From: Coleofasciculus sp937127375
GTDB lineage: Bacteria; Cyanobacteriota; Cyanobacteriia; Cyanobacteriales; Coleofasciculaceae
NCBI GenBank assembly: GCA_040218875.1
Contig: JAVJQP010000161.1
Length of the DNA: 64,000 nucleotides
Direction: 5' to 3' (one strand)
The first letter of the stretch is position 1. Each line of letters starts with the position of its first letter. Under the pieces are notes generated by a model. That model was not told the origin of the DNA, ran no database searches, and was given only the letters and a program-made list of their open reading frames with translations. The position numbers and the translations under genes were made by a program. This document shows positions 9,749 to 18,131 of the stretch, in pieces.

Positions 9749-10030
9749 TCATGCTTCATCTTCGGAGGGCCACAGCAAGCGAACAGCCATTAATGCGAAA
9801 CCCACCGCCGCGATCGCTTTGAGAATTCGCACCGGGAACAGTTGCGCGACGCCTCCCCCTGCTAATACGCCAATCAACGTGGCTAATAGCAATGCGGCTA
9901 CAGCCCCCAAGAATACCGCACGAGGCGACTTGAGGCTACCCCCAAGCGCGATCGCCGCCAGTTGGCTTTTGTCACCAATTTCGGCTAAAAATACAGTAAT
10001 GAAGCTTAATCCTAGTAATTGCCAATCCAT
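9749..10030 (-). CDS. Half-size UPF0016/GDT1-family cation exporter subunit
   Basis: A 93-aa, very hydrophobic protein with three predicted helices and one copy of the UPF0016 signature (FLAEIGDKSQLAA, residues 16-28). The family (yeast Gdt1, Synechocystis Mnx) exports Mn2+ or Ca2+. Full-length members have two such repeats, whereas this gene holds one and its neighbour at 10181-10612 holds the other type. ATG 10030 is preferred over an upstream in-frame TTG at 10039. Half-size pairs have been described in cyanobacteria as hemi-manganese exchangers; a heteromeric exporter with the neighbour is inferred. Confidence 0.85.
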   Translation of the reverse strand: MDWQLLGLSFITVFLAEIGDKSQLAAIALGGSLKSPRAVFLGAVAALLLATLIGVLAGGGVAQLFPVRILKAIAAVGFALMAVRLLWPSEDEA

Positions 10031-10053
10031 AATCTTCAAAACTCTCTGATTCA

Positions 10054-10168
10054 GTCGGGGCTGGTTTCGTCACATCTGGGTGCAAAGAAAACGATAGTGG
10101 TTTCATCCCTCGGTTAAAACGCGAGGGAACCTGCACCATCGCTATCCTGTAAAACCCGCCCCTACACA
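10054..10168. repeat. Diverged compound palindromic repeat
   Basis: cggggctggttt at the left pairs with aaacccgcccctaca near 10153-10167. An internal smaller palindrome (ccctcggttaaaacgcgaggg) sits in the middle. It belongs to the ggggcgggttt family and separates the two UPF0016 genes. Confidence 0.65.
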
Positions 10169-10180
10169 CTCCAAATTGTT

Positions 10181-10612
10181 TCATCCGAGTTGCACCACAT
10201 CCCACAGCAGCATAACGGAAATGAAGAGTAATAATGTCCCGGCGGCGGTTTCCAGGGTTTTGGGCGGTAAACGCTTGGCTAACCAGGTTCCCAGTAAGAC
10301 ACCGATTAAACTGGTGGTAATTAGTGCGATCGCGGCACCTGTAAACACAATCCACGGGGATTGAGATTCTGCACTGATCAGCAGGGTAGCCAGTTGGGTT
10401 TTATCGCCAATCTCAGCCAGAAAAATGGTTAGGAAGGTGGAACTAAAGATACCCCATATCCCCCGTTGGCGCTTGACGATGGGACGCAAACTGTTCGGAG
10501 TGGGGGAAATTGGTAACTCAGACGGATCAGAGACATCTTTGGGGGCTGGATTCATCAATGAAAAGGGTGCTGTCAGAACAAAACCGACGATGGGCAAGGA
10601 AGATAGTTTCAC
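10181..10612 (-). CDS. Half-size UPF0016/GDT1-family cation exporter subunit (second)
   Basis: A 143-aa protein. A hydrophobic N-terminal helix is followed by a roughly 40-residue Pro/Ser-rich linker and a three-helix UPF0016 repeat with signature FLAEIGDKTQLAT. The N-terminal extension may be a signal peptide or a further membrane anchor, which the neighbouring 93-aa subunit lacks. The two genes run in the same direction, 150 bases apart and separated by a palindromic repeat. Pairing of two non-identical single-repeat subunits is inferred from full-length relatives with two repeats. Likely role: Mn2+ (or Ca2+) transport at the plasma or thylakoid membrane. Confidence 0.85.
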   Translation of the reverse strand: MKLSSLPIVGFVLTAPFSLMNPAPKDVSDPSELPISPTPNSLRPIVKRQRGIWGIFSSTFLTIFLAEIGDKTQLATLLISAESQSPWIVFTGAAIALITTSLIGVLLGTWLAKRLPPKTLETAAGTLLLFISVMLLWDVVQLG

Positions 10613-10765
10613 AGGGAGTTCCCAGTTTACGTCGATCTTTTTTCATATTCTATTCATCTTTGCAGAACTTTACAAATTTGACTATGAGAGTCGGTGTCTA
10701 CTGGTCTACTTTCCTTCCTTGTCTCACCTGAACCCCAATCTTAAAAAACCTACCCTTGTGAGCCT

Positions 10766-12874
10766 CTACAGCCGTGGTAAAATTTCCGGTAAAAGCTGAC
10801 CCGGTACCTTAGAAAGTGCCAGATTTTGCCCACTAATCCCTTGTTCCTGGTAGAACGTGCGAATCGTTTTAATGATATAGTCCAAAGAGGTTTGGTAAAC
10901 ATCCGATCGCGCCGCTACTCCCATACAAGCTTGAACATGCTGATGGAGGGCGGTTTGTAGATGGTGGGATTGATCCTCTTTTCCCCCACCCAAAGACGGT
11001 TCAGTGGCAAACTGATAATGGGCAAGTCCCAAATTATTCCGAGTGGCGATAACATCAAAATTAACTGATGTCGGCGGATGATTCTGCGCCAATTCCTCGG
11101 CTAACGCGATCGCGACCTCATAAGCCGCGATACAATGGCGTAAATAGTCTGCCCGTCTCTGAGAGTCTTCCACACAGCGATCCGCCAGATGCCAATACGC
11201 CGTACCCAAATTATTCTGAGTCGCGGCACAGGCAGCCGGAGACACCTCTGGGGTACGATAAGTTAACGCATCTTTATAGGCTATCACCGCTAACTCCAGC
11301 CAGGTTTCCGGTTGTTCATACTGTGCCAGATTCCAGTAAGCTGTGCCTAAATTATTTTGAATCATCGCCCAATTCGTCGCATTCGAGCGACTGTTGTAAT
11401 AACACAGGGCTTCCGCATACGCCCCAATTGCTGCCTGTAAGTTATTGACAGGAGAGTGATGTTGTGCTAAATGCCAATACGCCGTACCTAAGTTATTTTG
11501 GGTAGAGGCATATTTAAGCGGGTCATTTTCTGGATTACGATAGTGTAACGCTTCTTCGTAGGCTCGAATCGAGAGTTCTAAGTTATCCGCGACATCGTTA
11601 TAGCGAGCCAAATCCCCATAAGCTGCCCCTAAATTATTTTGGATCATGGCATAGGTGTGGGGCGCATCTTGAGCCGTTAATTTGGTTAATGCCAACTGAT
11701 AAGCTTGAATCCCCTGTTCCAGATAAGATAGACGCATCCCTGTATCCTGGGGACAGCGGGAGAGCATCCAATAGAGATTCCCCAAATCATTCAGAACATC
11801 CGCCACGTAAGGCGAGGTATCATCTAACCATTGCAACGCCTGCTCATAAGCCTGAATCGCGATCGCTAAATTTTCTTCTGAGGTGTCTCCTTGTTCAATC
11901 GCATGACGGTAATGATTCCCCAGTTGTAAATACGCCTCAGCGGGCGACGCGGTTTGGGGAAGATCTGGGGCTTCCGTTGATGTGTCCGCAGGATGGTGGG
12001 ATGTGGGCGGATTTTGCGGCGGTAATGGTGTTTCTTCCATCTCAAAGTCCACAACCCCCAGCATCCCTTTACCATTCGGATTAGCATTAGACTTCCCGTT
12101 AGTCGGGACAATCAGGGGTTCAACCTCACCATTAGAGTCTCCATTGCTGCCTATACTATTCTGGAACAACTGCAAATCCAGAGTTTCGTCCACTTCCTGG
12201 GTTAGCACCGTCTGCAAGGTTTCTTGGAACGAAGCCTCTGTTTCCTCTGTCTTGTCTATCTCCTCTTCCTCTGTCTCCTGAGTCATCACCGCCGTGGGAG
12301 AGGCTTCCGGTTGAGTCGCGCCAACAGGGGGAAGTGGTGTGGGTTCCCCTTCAAACTCGAATACCCCAGTACGCCACCGCCAAAATTCCGGTACAGACTG
12401 GACAATGGAATGGAACCAAGGGCGGGGTAGCCAGAGTAACACATTGGCGTCTAACTGCGGCAAATAGCGCTCAATCGACTGTAAACGCCGGAGAAACAGT
12501 TGCTGTACTGTTGGAGATTGACGGGTTAAGCGTTCAACACCCAGGAGTTGGAAACAGGGAGGGGATGTGGCGATGGGAGAATGGCGATTTTGAGCTAACC
12601 AGGCAGCTATTTGGGCAAAGGGATGGGGATCATTGACATTAATGTTCAGGCTGACTAAATTAGTAGAGCCTGACCCCGTGGGTGGCGCGATCGCAGAGGT
12701 TGTCCCCAACTCCCCATGAAGTTTACCCGCCAGACGATTCCGCAGACTCAGATCATCACAAATCGCCACAAAAATTTGACGCCGTAGTCCGAGACTCAGA
12801 GCAAGTTTCAAGCGTTTATAGATTTGCCGATTCCAGCTCGAAATTTTATGGGCAACAGTATCCGTTACAGTCAT
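10766..12874 (-). CDS. TPR-repeat protein, 702 aa
   Basis: The N-terminal 170 residues form a globular domain of unknown family containing NINVNDPHPFAQIAAWL and RLQSIERYLPQLDANVLLWLPRP segments. A low-complexity acidic linker (Glu/Thr/Pro/Asn-rich, about residues 175-310) follows. The C-terminal half is a tetratricopeptide array with at least six units built on QNNLGTAYWHLAQ and AIxAYxEAL. Such repeats scaffold protein interactions. The N-terminal region resembles the effector or NTPase-accessory segment found before TPRs in other cyanobacterial proteins, but I cannot name it. No co-directional close partner is present. Confidence 0.8.
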   Translation of the reverse strand: MTVTDTVAHKISSWNRQIYKRLKLALSLGLRRQIFVAICDDLSLRNRLAGKLHGELGTTSAIAPPTGSGSTNLVSLNINVNDPHPFAQIAAWLAQNRHSPIATSPPCFQLLGVERLTRQSPTVQQLFLRRLQSIERYLPQLDANVLLWLPRPWFHSIVQSVPEFWRWRTGVFEFEGEPTPLPPVGATQPEASPTAVMTQETEEEEIDKTEETEASFQETLQTVLTQEVDETLDLQLFQNSIGSNGDSNGEVEPLIVPTNGKSNANPNGKGMLGVVDFEMEETPLPPQNPPTSHHPADTSTEAPDLPQTASPAEAYLQLGNHYRHAIEQGDTSEENLAIAIQAYEQALQWLDDTSPYVADVLNDLGNLYWMLSRCPQDTGMRLSYLEQGIQAYQLALTKLTAQDAPHTYAMIQNNLGAAYGDLARYNDVADNLELSIRAYEEALHYRNPENDPLKYASTQNNLGTAYWHLAQHHSPVNNLQAAIGAYAEALCYYNSRSNATNWAMIQNNLGTAYWNLAQYEQPETWLELAVIAYKDALTYRTPEVSPAACAATQNNLGTAYWHLADRCVEDSQRRADYLRHCIAAYEVAIALAEELAQNHPPTSVNFDVIATRNNLGLAHYQFATEPSLGGGKEDQSHHLQTALHQHVQACMGVAARSDVYQTSLDYIIKTIRTFYQEQGISGQNLALSKVPGQLLPEILPRL

Positions 12875-13294
12875 GCTGAGAGAGTCCAGGAGCGTCAGGC
12901 AACAATAGGATGAGATTTAGGGGGAAGACTTGATCGTAACAACGAGTACCGATTAGTGCGACTTGGGCAGAATCGCGATAAAACCTGAATGATGAACAAT
13001 AAGAAAATCGCAATTTTAGAGGATGTTTTAGGTTTACCTACCTACTCGTTGCATAATCAGTAGTTGAGAGTAATCTTACTATGACTCTTCCTACTATTGT
13101 TGCCTAATTCAGGACTTATTGGGTAATACTCAAGGCGTCAGGGAAAGCGGTATACCTCCAAGTACCAAAGAGCTTCCCATAGCTGTCGTCATCAAAAACT
13201 TTACGTCATACTGGGTTCCCTACTTATCCGTTTGGTGAAGGGTTGTCTGATTATTGACAGCAGATTCTAATCGAGCCGTTTCTAACCAAGAGAT
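12875..13294. other. Gene-free stretch
   Basis: About 420 bases between two minus-strand genes. It has no ORF, tRNA or strong repeat. Promoter sequences for the TPR gene are expected at its left end but were not identified. Confidence 0.4.
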
Positions 13295-13900
13295 TTAATC
13301 AAAAAGTCCGATGAGAATTTGGGTGAGTTGTTCTAGGTCGTCGGGCACCCGATATAACGTAATGTCTTGGGTGATGCGATGTTCGGTTCTCTCTATTTTG
13401 CCAAATCGCCAAGCATCTCCCATCGTAACAGCACCGTAGAGAATGTTTTGTTCTTCAACTTGGGTTAATGCTATCAGTTCTACGGCTAACTGCGTAAAAC
13501 CTCTAGTCAAGTCATCATGTTTCGCCTCAACCACAATCAGACCTGTCTTCCCCCGCACAAGGTAGTCCAGGTTACCTTTGAGCCAATGATTCACAGTTAG
13601 AGGGTATTCAATACGAATTTGGCACTGGCATAACCGGGCAACTTCTAGCAGTACAGGAAAGACCAAAGCTTCCCGCCGCGCCGCTTCGTTACTCAAGCTG
13701 GTTAATAGGAGAGTGTCCTCTAGCCGCTGCTGCAATGCTGGGAGTTGGTCAAGTTGCTTTTGAGACAGGGGTAAAGATAGACGTGACTTGTGAAGGGTGT
13801 AATCAAACTCGGCAAGAATATCCTCTGCCTCGTAAGGCATCTGGAAATAAGATCGGAAGGTATAGGATTGTCCTTCTTGTAGAATTTTGGTCTTTGGCAT
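13295..13900 (-). CDS. PD-(D/E)XK-like hypothetical protein
   Basis: A 201-aa cyanobacterial hypothetical. The core GNLDYLVRGKTGLIVVEAKH (around residues 128-147) has the Asp...Glu-X-Lys arrangement of restriction-endonuclease-fold proteins, and is followed by a helix with TRGFTQLAVELIAL. An upstream conserved Glu (NEAARREALVFPVL, residues about 70-83) could complete the active site. The N-terminus (YTFRSYFQMPYEAEDIL) is typical of a widespread cyanobacterial family often found in many copies per genome. Nuclease activity is inference. No partner gene is adjacent. Confidence 0.7.
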   Translation of the reverse strand: MPKTKILQEGQSYTFRSYFQMPYEAEDILAEFDYTLHKSRLSLPLSQKQLDQLPALQQRLEDTLLLTSLSNEAARREALVFPVLLEVARLCQCQIRIEYPLTVNHWLKGNLDYLVRGKTGLIVVEAKHDDLTRGFTQLAVELIALTQVEEQNILYGAVTMGDAWRFGKIERTEHRITQDITLYRVPDDLEQLTQILIGLFD

Positions 13901-14013
13901 GGGCGGCTTGTCCTTTTGATGTCATCCCAATTCTAATCAGATGGGTAAAACAACAACTGATACCAAGTTGCAGTCTAAGGTAGAACCTGCCTTGGTACTG
14001 CTATACCTTCAGA

Positions 14014-14042
14014 CCCCCTCCACAGGTAACCTGTGGAGGGGG
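14014..14042. terminator. Strong perfect hairpin downstream of rpsF
   Basis: A 13-bp perfect stem (14014-14026 with 14030-14042) has a three-base loop (taa). It lies about 120 bases beyond the rpsF stop on the minus strand. There is no T-run, so it may be a palindromic repeat rather than an intrinsic terminator. Confidence 0.5.
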
Positions 14043-14162
14043 GTACTTGGGTCGCTATCTTAGGAAAGCTAAGGGACTTGCGACTTAATCATGTACCAAG
14101 GAAGCTTGGCTGAGTTCATGAATTCAGCTTGCCTCACTGGTACTTTATTTTTACGCCGCTCC

Positions 14163-14492
14163 CTAAGCTTCTACTTCCACCGGTTCGGGTTGGGGTTCGG
14201 GGGGAAGTTCCTGTTTCAGCGTCAGATAACGAATCACCTCATCTCCATAGCGCATCGCTCGCTGAAGCTGAGCCACATGAGTCGGGGGCGCTTTATAGTT
14301 CATTTGGATATAGACGCCTTCGCGGTGTCTGTCGATGGGATAAGCCAAACGACGCTTACCACGATGTTGGATGTCAATCTCCTCACCGCCTTGCTCTTGC
14401 AGGAGATCTTTATACTTGGTCACAGCTTGGTTAACCTGCTCCTCTGACATATCAGGACGCAGGATGTACATCATTTCGTAACTATCGCTCAC
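14163..14492 (-). CDS. rpsF: 30S ribosomal protein S6
   Basis: A 109-aa protein. It starts SYEMMYILRPDMSEEQV and has the S6 core GKRRLAYPIDRHREGVYIQMNY followed by LQRAMRYGDEVIRYLTLK. S6 binds the central domain of 16S rRNA together with S18. The C-terminal tail is Pro/Glu-rich (PPEPQPEPVEVEA), as in other cyanobacterial S6 proteins. It is monocistronic here: neither rpsR nor ssb is adjacent. The sequence gaaggagaagacc lies just upstream of the ATG. Confidence 0.96.
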   Translation of the reverse strand: MSDSYEMMYILRPDMSEEQVNQAVTKYKDLLQEQGGEEIDIQHRGKRRLAYPIDRHREGVYIQMNYKAPPTHVAQLQRAMRYGDEVIRYLTLKQELPPEPQPEPVEVEA

Positions 14493-14788
14493 AAATGGTC
14501 TTCTCCTTATGGACAGTTGGGCTTCTTTTGCTGATTCGAGATAGCCATGGCTTTTAATCGGGAGGCTACCCCAGTCACAGAAGCAAGGATTCGAGCTGAC
14601 TTAACCGCTCTATTCTATGCCTGATCTGGGTTTTTTCCTACTTCTAGGCTTGAGGCAGACAATCCGCCCAGATGACACTCTTGCAATTTTACTATTTTTT
14701 GGTATTAATTCTAGCTAGCTGCCAGGGTCAATCAAAATCCCATATCAGTAAAATGCTCTCATTCAATTACCAAGGAATCTCTAATATC

Positions 14789-15580
14789 ATGGCGCAGCGC
14801 TACGTCCGAATTAAAACGGCTCAAGGGCAAACCTACTATGGCTTGCTACAACTCAACCGCAGTATCCAAGTTTTAGATGCACCGCCGTGGCTACAGGGTC
14901 AACCGACTGATCTGGAGTTAGCACCGGATAGTTATACATTGTTGGCTCCCTGTGCGCCATCCAAGATTGTCGCCGTTGGCAAAAACTATATGGATCACGC
15001 CGTTGAAATGGGAACACCTGTTCCCCAAGAACCCTTGTTGTTTCTCAAACCACCGACAACCATAACGGCGGCGAATCGAGATATCCAGTTTCCACCTCAG
15101 TCAAAACGGGTGGACTATGAGGGAGAGTTGGCGCTGGTTATTGGTGAACTCTGTGTAGACTGTACGCCCGAACAAGCCCAAGCAAAAATTTGGGGGTACA
15201 CCATCGCCAACGATGTCACTGCTCGCGACTTACAAAAACAAGACGGTCAATGGACGAGGGCAAAGGGTTTTAATACCTTTTGTCCTCTAGGACCTTGGAT
15301 TGTGCGGGAGTTGAGTGCTGGGGCGAAGTTGCAGACGTTTTTAAACGATGCGCCGGAACCTGTACAATCGACATCCATTGATCAAATGGTATTTGCCCCG
15401 GACTTCTTAGTCTCCTATATTTCTCAGATTATGACCCTGCTTCCTGGGGACGTAATCCTGACCGGTACGCCACGAGGGATTGGGCACTTGCAAATCGGCG
15501 ATCGCGTCCGTGTGGAAATTGAGGGAATTGGTCATTTAGAAAACACCGTTGTCCCCCGTTCTGCACCCGTCACCCTTTAA
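14789..15580 (+). CDS. Fumarylacetoacetate hydrolase family protein
   Basis: A 263-aa FAH-superfamily protein. The core contains VAVGKNYMDHAVEMG, FLKPPTT, the metal-binding Glu in RVDYEGELALVIG and GYTIANDVTARDLQ, ending with the PGDVILTGTPRGIG segment. Family members hydrolyse or decarboxylate acylpyruvates and related diketo acids; the exact substrate is not readable. ATG 14789 is chosen because the homologous region begins there (AQRYVRIKTAQGQTYYG) and an aagga lies upstream; a longer in-frame start at 14672 would add a non-homologous hydrophobic leader. Its 3' end converges on the Tic20-like gene. Confidence 0.88.
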   Translation: MAQRYVRIKTAQGQTYYGLLQLNRSIQVLDAPPWLQGQPTDLELAPDSYTLLAPCAPSKIVAVGKNYMDHAVEMGTPVPQEPLLFLKPPTTITAANRDIQFPPQSKRVDYEGELALVIGELCVDCTPEQAQAKIWGYTIANDVTARDLQKQDGQWTRAKGFNTFCPLGPWIVRELSAGAKLQTFLNDAPEPVQSTSIDQMVFAPDFLVSYISQIMTLLPGDVILTGTPRGIGHLQIGDRVRVEIEGIGHLENTVVPRSAPVTL

Positions 15581-15690
15581 CCACGGATCAGGCAGACAAG
15601 GGAAATTTTTGCCTTTTTTATCTAGGGCTAAGTCGGTCGATGGAAATAAACTTAACGGGGTGAGGTTTGTAAATAGCCTTCCCACCCTAA

Positions 15691-15730
15691 CCAATGACCA
15701 ATGACCAATGACCAATGACCAATGACCAAT
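15691..15730. repeat. Heptamer tandem repeat (ccaatga)
   Basis: Nearly six copies of a 7-base unit, ending exactly at the stop codon of the Tic20-like gene. This is an STRR-type repeat as known from filamentous cyanobacteria. Confidence 0.85.
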
Positions 15731-16206
15731 CATCGAACTTGGGCGTAAACCGCTTCCGAAAGTGTGGGAATTTCGGCGTAGCGCCCCAGCAATGACTGAA
15801 CTATCCCGTAGCCGCAAGCCGCCAGCGTACCTAAAAAGATCACGTTGAATAGGGTTTCTATGAAAAAGTTCGCTCCCAATCCTTGTCCGAGAATCCTCAT
15901 GGCAAAACTACATAGAACCAAGAGAATATCTAAAAGAATTGCCTGCATCGTATTAAAACGAATAAAGTGGGCAATCCTTTCATTCCTGACAACGGCTAAA
16001 AATAAGACAAAGAAAAGAATCAGTCCCGCAAATGGAATTGTGCTTTGAATGAAAATTAAAGGAGAGAGCGGTACAAGAATAATATTTAGGACAGGAAACT
16101 GTCTGAGTAGAAAAACACCAAACGGCAGTGCGTACAATAAAGGCAGCAGATAGGGCAGCGCTGCAAAAATTCGATCTTTAACTGTTGTTGAGCCGCGCCA
16201 AGTCAT
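15730..16206 (-). CDS. Tic20-like membrane protein (Ycf60 family)
   Basis: A 158-aa protein with four predicted transmembrane helices and the Tic20 pattern: KDRIFAALPYLLPLLYALPFG at the start, then VVRNERIAHFIRFNTMQAILLDI and a C-terminal AEIPTLSEAVYAQV. In chloroplasts Tic20 is part of the inner-envelope protein import channel; the cyanobacterial protein has no settled function and is in the plasma or thylakoid membrane. It is convergent with the FAH-family gene, with a tandem repeat reaching into its stop codon. Confidence 0.85.
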   Translation of the reverse strand: MTWRGSTTVKDRIFAALPYLLPLLYALPFGVFLLRQFPVLNIILVPLSPLIFIQSTIPFAGLILFFVLFLAVVRNERIAHFIRFNTMQAILLDILLVLCSFAMRILGQGLGANFFIETLFNVIFLGTLAACGYGIVQSLLGRYAEIPTLSEAVYAQVR

Positions 16207-16345
16207 CGTTGCTTCTCCTTTTCGGGTGGTTCAAATCGCTATCTAACTATTTTCAGGATAACGTAGGTGACCCATTGTTATGGGTTTTATTTAAGGACGA
16301 TTTCGGACTCGGACAGTAGTTCAGTTTATTGTCCCAGATGATAAA

Positions 16346-16543
16346 CTATTCAAGGTTAGCGATGCGGAAACCCATTTCGCACTCATATTGCTCCGGTTGA
16401 TGGGGTGTGAGTTTACGAATGGCATGACCACATCCCAGCTTACCCCGACGCCAACGGGGTTGACCCTTGCTGTCAGCCAGCAAACAGCTTTGACAAACTT
16501 GAGTCGGGGAGAAAATTTGCTCTTCGGTAAGGATAACTAACAT
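16346..16543 (-). CDS. Small Cys-rich cyanobacterial protein, 65 aa
   Basis: An uncharacterised short protein with a CQSCLLADSKGQPRWRRGKL segment followed by CGH and a later Cys (YECEMGF). The CxxC...CxH...C spacing suggests a metal-binding knuckle. It ends GFRIANLE. It lies upstream of and divergent from glyA, with 220 bases between. Function is unknown; the Cys/His pattern and sensible codon use make it a likely real gene. Confidence 0.65.
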   Translation of the reverse strand: MLVILTEEQIFSPTQVCQSCLLADSKGQPRWRRGKLGCGHAIRKLTPHQPEQYECEMGFRIANLE

Positions 16544-16770
16544 AGAACGCCTCCGGTTAATTCCACTAGAGCGCTGATCCCATGATAATTTACGTCTTTA
16601 GCTAGAGGCTCTTTATCAACACAGAGCTTAACTTTCATCCATTGGATACTTACCTCTGAGAAACGCAGGGGAGATGGGTCAGGGTTTGAGCAAAGCAACG
16701 GCAACGGGCAATGTGGTAAAACGTTTATGAACCCAACTGGACGGCAAAGCATCGTAAGGGATTGACGGAC

Positions 16771-18054
16771 GTGACTCAAACAAACTTAGATTTTCTCGCC
16801 CAAACAGACCCAGAAATCGCTGAGGGAATAAGCCAAGAACTTCAACGCCAGCGTGACCATCTGGAACTGATTGCTAGTGAAAACTTTACCTCCCCGGCGG
16901 TACTGGCGGCTCAAGGCTCAGTGTTAACCAATAAGTACGCCGAAGGCTTACCCGGAAAGCGCTACTATGGCGGTTGTGAATTCATCGATAAGGTCGAACA
17001 GCTTGCCATTGACCGGGCTAAACGGCTCTTTGGTGCAGCTCATGCCAATGTCCAACCCCATTCCGGCGCTCAAGCCAATTTTGCCGTATTCCTGGCGCTG
17101 CTCAAGCCGGGAGACAGGATTATGGGGATGGATTTATCCCATGGGGGACACCTCACCCATGGTTCGCCTGTGAATGTGTCGGGGAAGTGGTTTAAGGTTT
17201 GTCACTACGGCGTTAATCCGGAAACCGAGCAACTGGATTATGATCAGGTGCGCGAACTTGCCCTCAAAGAACGCCCCCAGATGCTGATTTGTGGCTATTC
17301 GGCTTATCCGCGTATTATTGACTTTGAAAAATTCCGCAGCATTGCGGATGAAGTGGGCGCTTACCTACTAGCAGATATTGCTCACATCGCGGGTTTAGTG
17401 GCGACAGGTCATCATCCGAACCCAATTCCTCATTGTGATGTTGTTACGACAACCACACACAAAACCCTGCGGGGAACCCGAGGCGGCTTAATTCTCACCC
17501 GTGATCCTGACATCGGCAAAAAGCTGGATAAAGCGGTGTTCCCAGGAAGTCAGGGCGGTCCATTAGAACATGCGATCGCGGCGAAAGCTGTGACGTTTGG
17601 TGAAGCGTTACAACCCGCATTTAAAGACTATTCGGCGAATGTGATTGAAAATGCCCAAGCCCTTGCCAGTCAATTGCAAAAACGGGGTTTGAAAATTGTC
17701 TCTGGCGGGACGGATAATCATTTAATGCTGGTGGATTTACGCTGTATTTCCATGACCGGGAAACGAGCAGATCAACTGGTGAGTGGTGTGAATATTACCG
17801 CGAATAAAAATACGGTTCCCTTTGATCCAGAGTCTCCCTTTGTCACCAGTGGCTTACGTCTCGGTTCCCCGGCGATGACGACACGCGGAATGGGCGTGGC
17901 TGAATTTATCGAGATTGGTGATATTATTGCCGATCGCTTACTCAATCGGGAGGATGAAACCATCGCCGCTGATTGTCGGCGTCGTGTGGCACAATTGTGC
18001 GATCGCTTTCCCTTATATCCCCATCTGAATATTCCTGTACCCACAATGGTGTAA
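16771..18054 (+). CDS. glyA: Serine hydroxymethyltransferase
   Basis: A 427-aa PLP enzyme interconverting serine plus tetrahydrofolate and glycine plus methylene-tetrahydrofolate; in cyanobacteria it also serves photorespiratory glycine metabolism. Signatures: LELIASENFTS, NKYAEGLPGKRYYGGCE, the PLP-binding lysine in VVTTTTHKTLRGTRGG and RLGSPAMTTRGM. GTG 16771 (MTQTNLDFL) is preferred: taaggg lies about ten bases upstream, whereas the in-frame TTG 16762 would be one base from it. cinA follows after an STRR-containing gap. Confidence 0.96.
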   Translation: MTQTNLDFLAQTDPEIAEGISQELQRQRDHLELIASENFTSPAVLAAQGSVLTNKYAEGLPGKRYYGGCEFIDKVEQLAIDRAKRLFGAAHANVQPHSGAQANFAVFLALLKPGDRIMGMDLSHGGHLTHGSPVNVSGKWFKVCHYGVNPETEQLDYDQVRELALKERPQMLICGYSAYPRIIDFEKFRSIADEVGAYLLADIAHIAGLVATGHHPNPIPHCDVVTTTTHKTLRGTRGGLILTRDPDIGKKLDKAVFPGSQGGPLEHAIAAKAVTFGEALQPAFKDYSANVIENAQALASQLQKRGLKIVSGGTDNHLMLVDLRCISMTGKRADQLVSGVNITANKNTVPFDPESPFVTSGLRLGSPAMTTRGMGVAEFIEIGDIIADRLLNREDETIAADCRRRVAQLCDRFPLYPHLNIPVPTMV

Positions 18055-18076
18055 TTTGGTCATTCGTCTGATGTCC

Positions 18077-18120
18077 CTTGTTTTCTCCCTGTTCCCTGTT
18101 CCCTGTTCCCCGTTCCCTGA
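18077..18120. repeat. Heptamer tandem repeat (ttccctg)
   Basis: Consecutive ccctgtt/ccccgtt heptamers fill the spacer between glyA and cinA. STRR type; the reverse-complement family appears at 48738-48832. Confidence 0.8.
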
Positions 18121-18131
18121 CGAATAAACCC

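Noticed and set aside
14091..14447. Plus-strand ORFs opposite rpsF
   Set aside because: They are shadow frames of the well-supported ribosomal protein gene.
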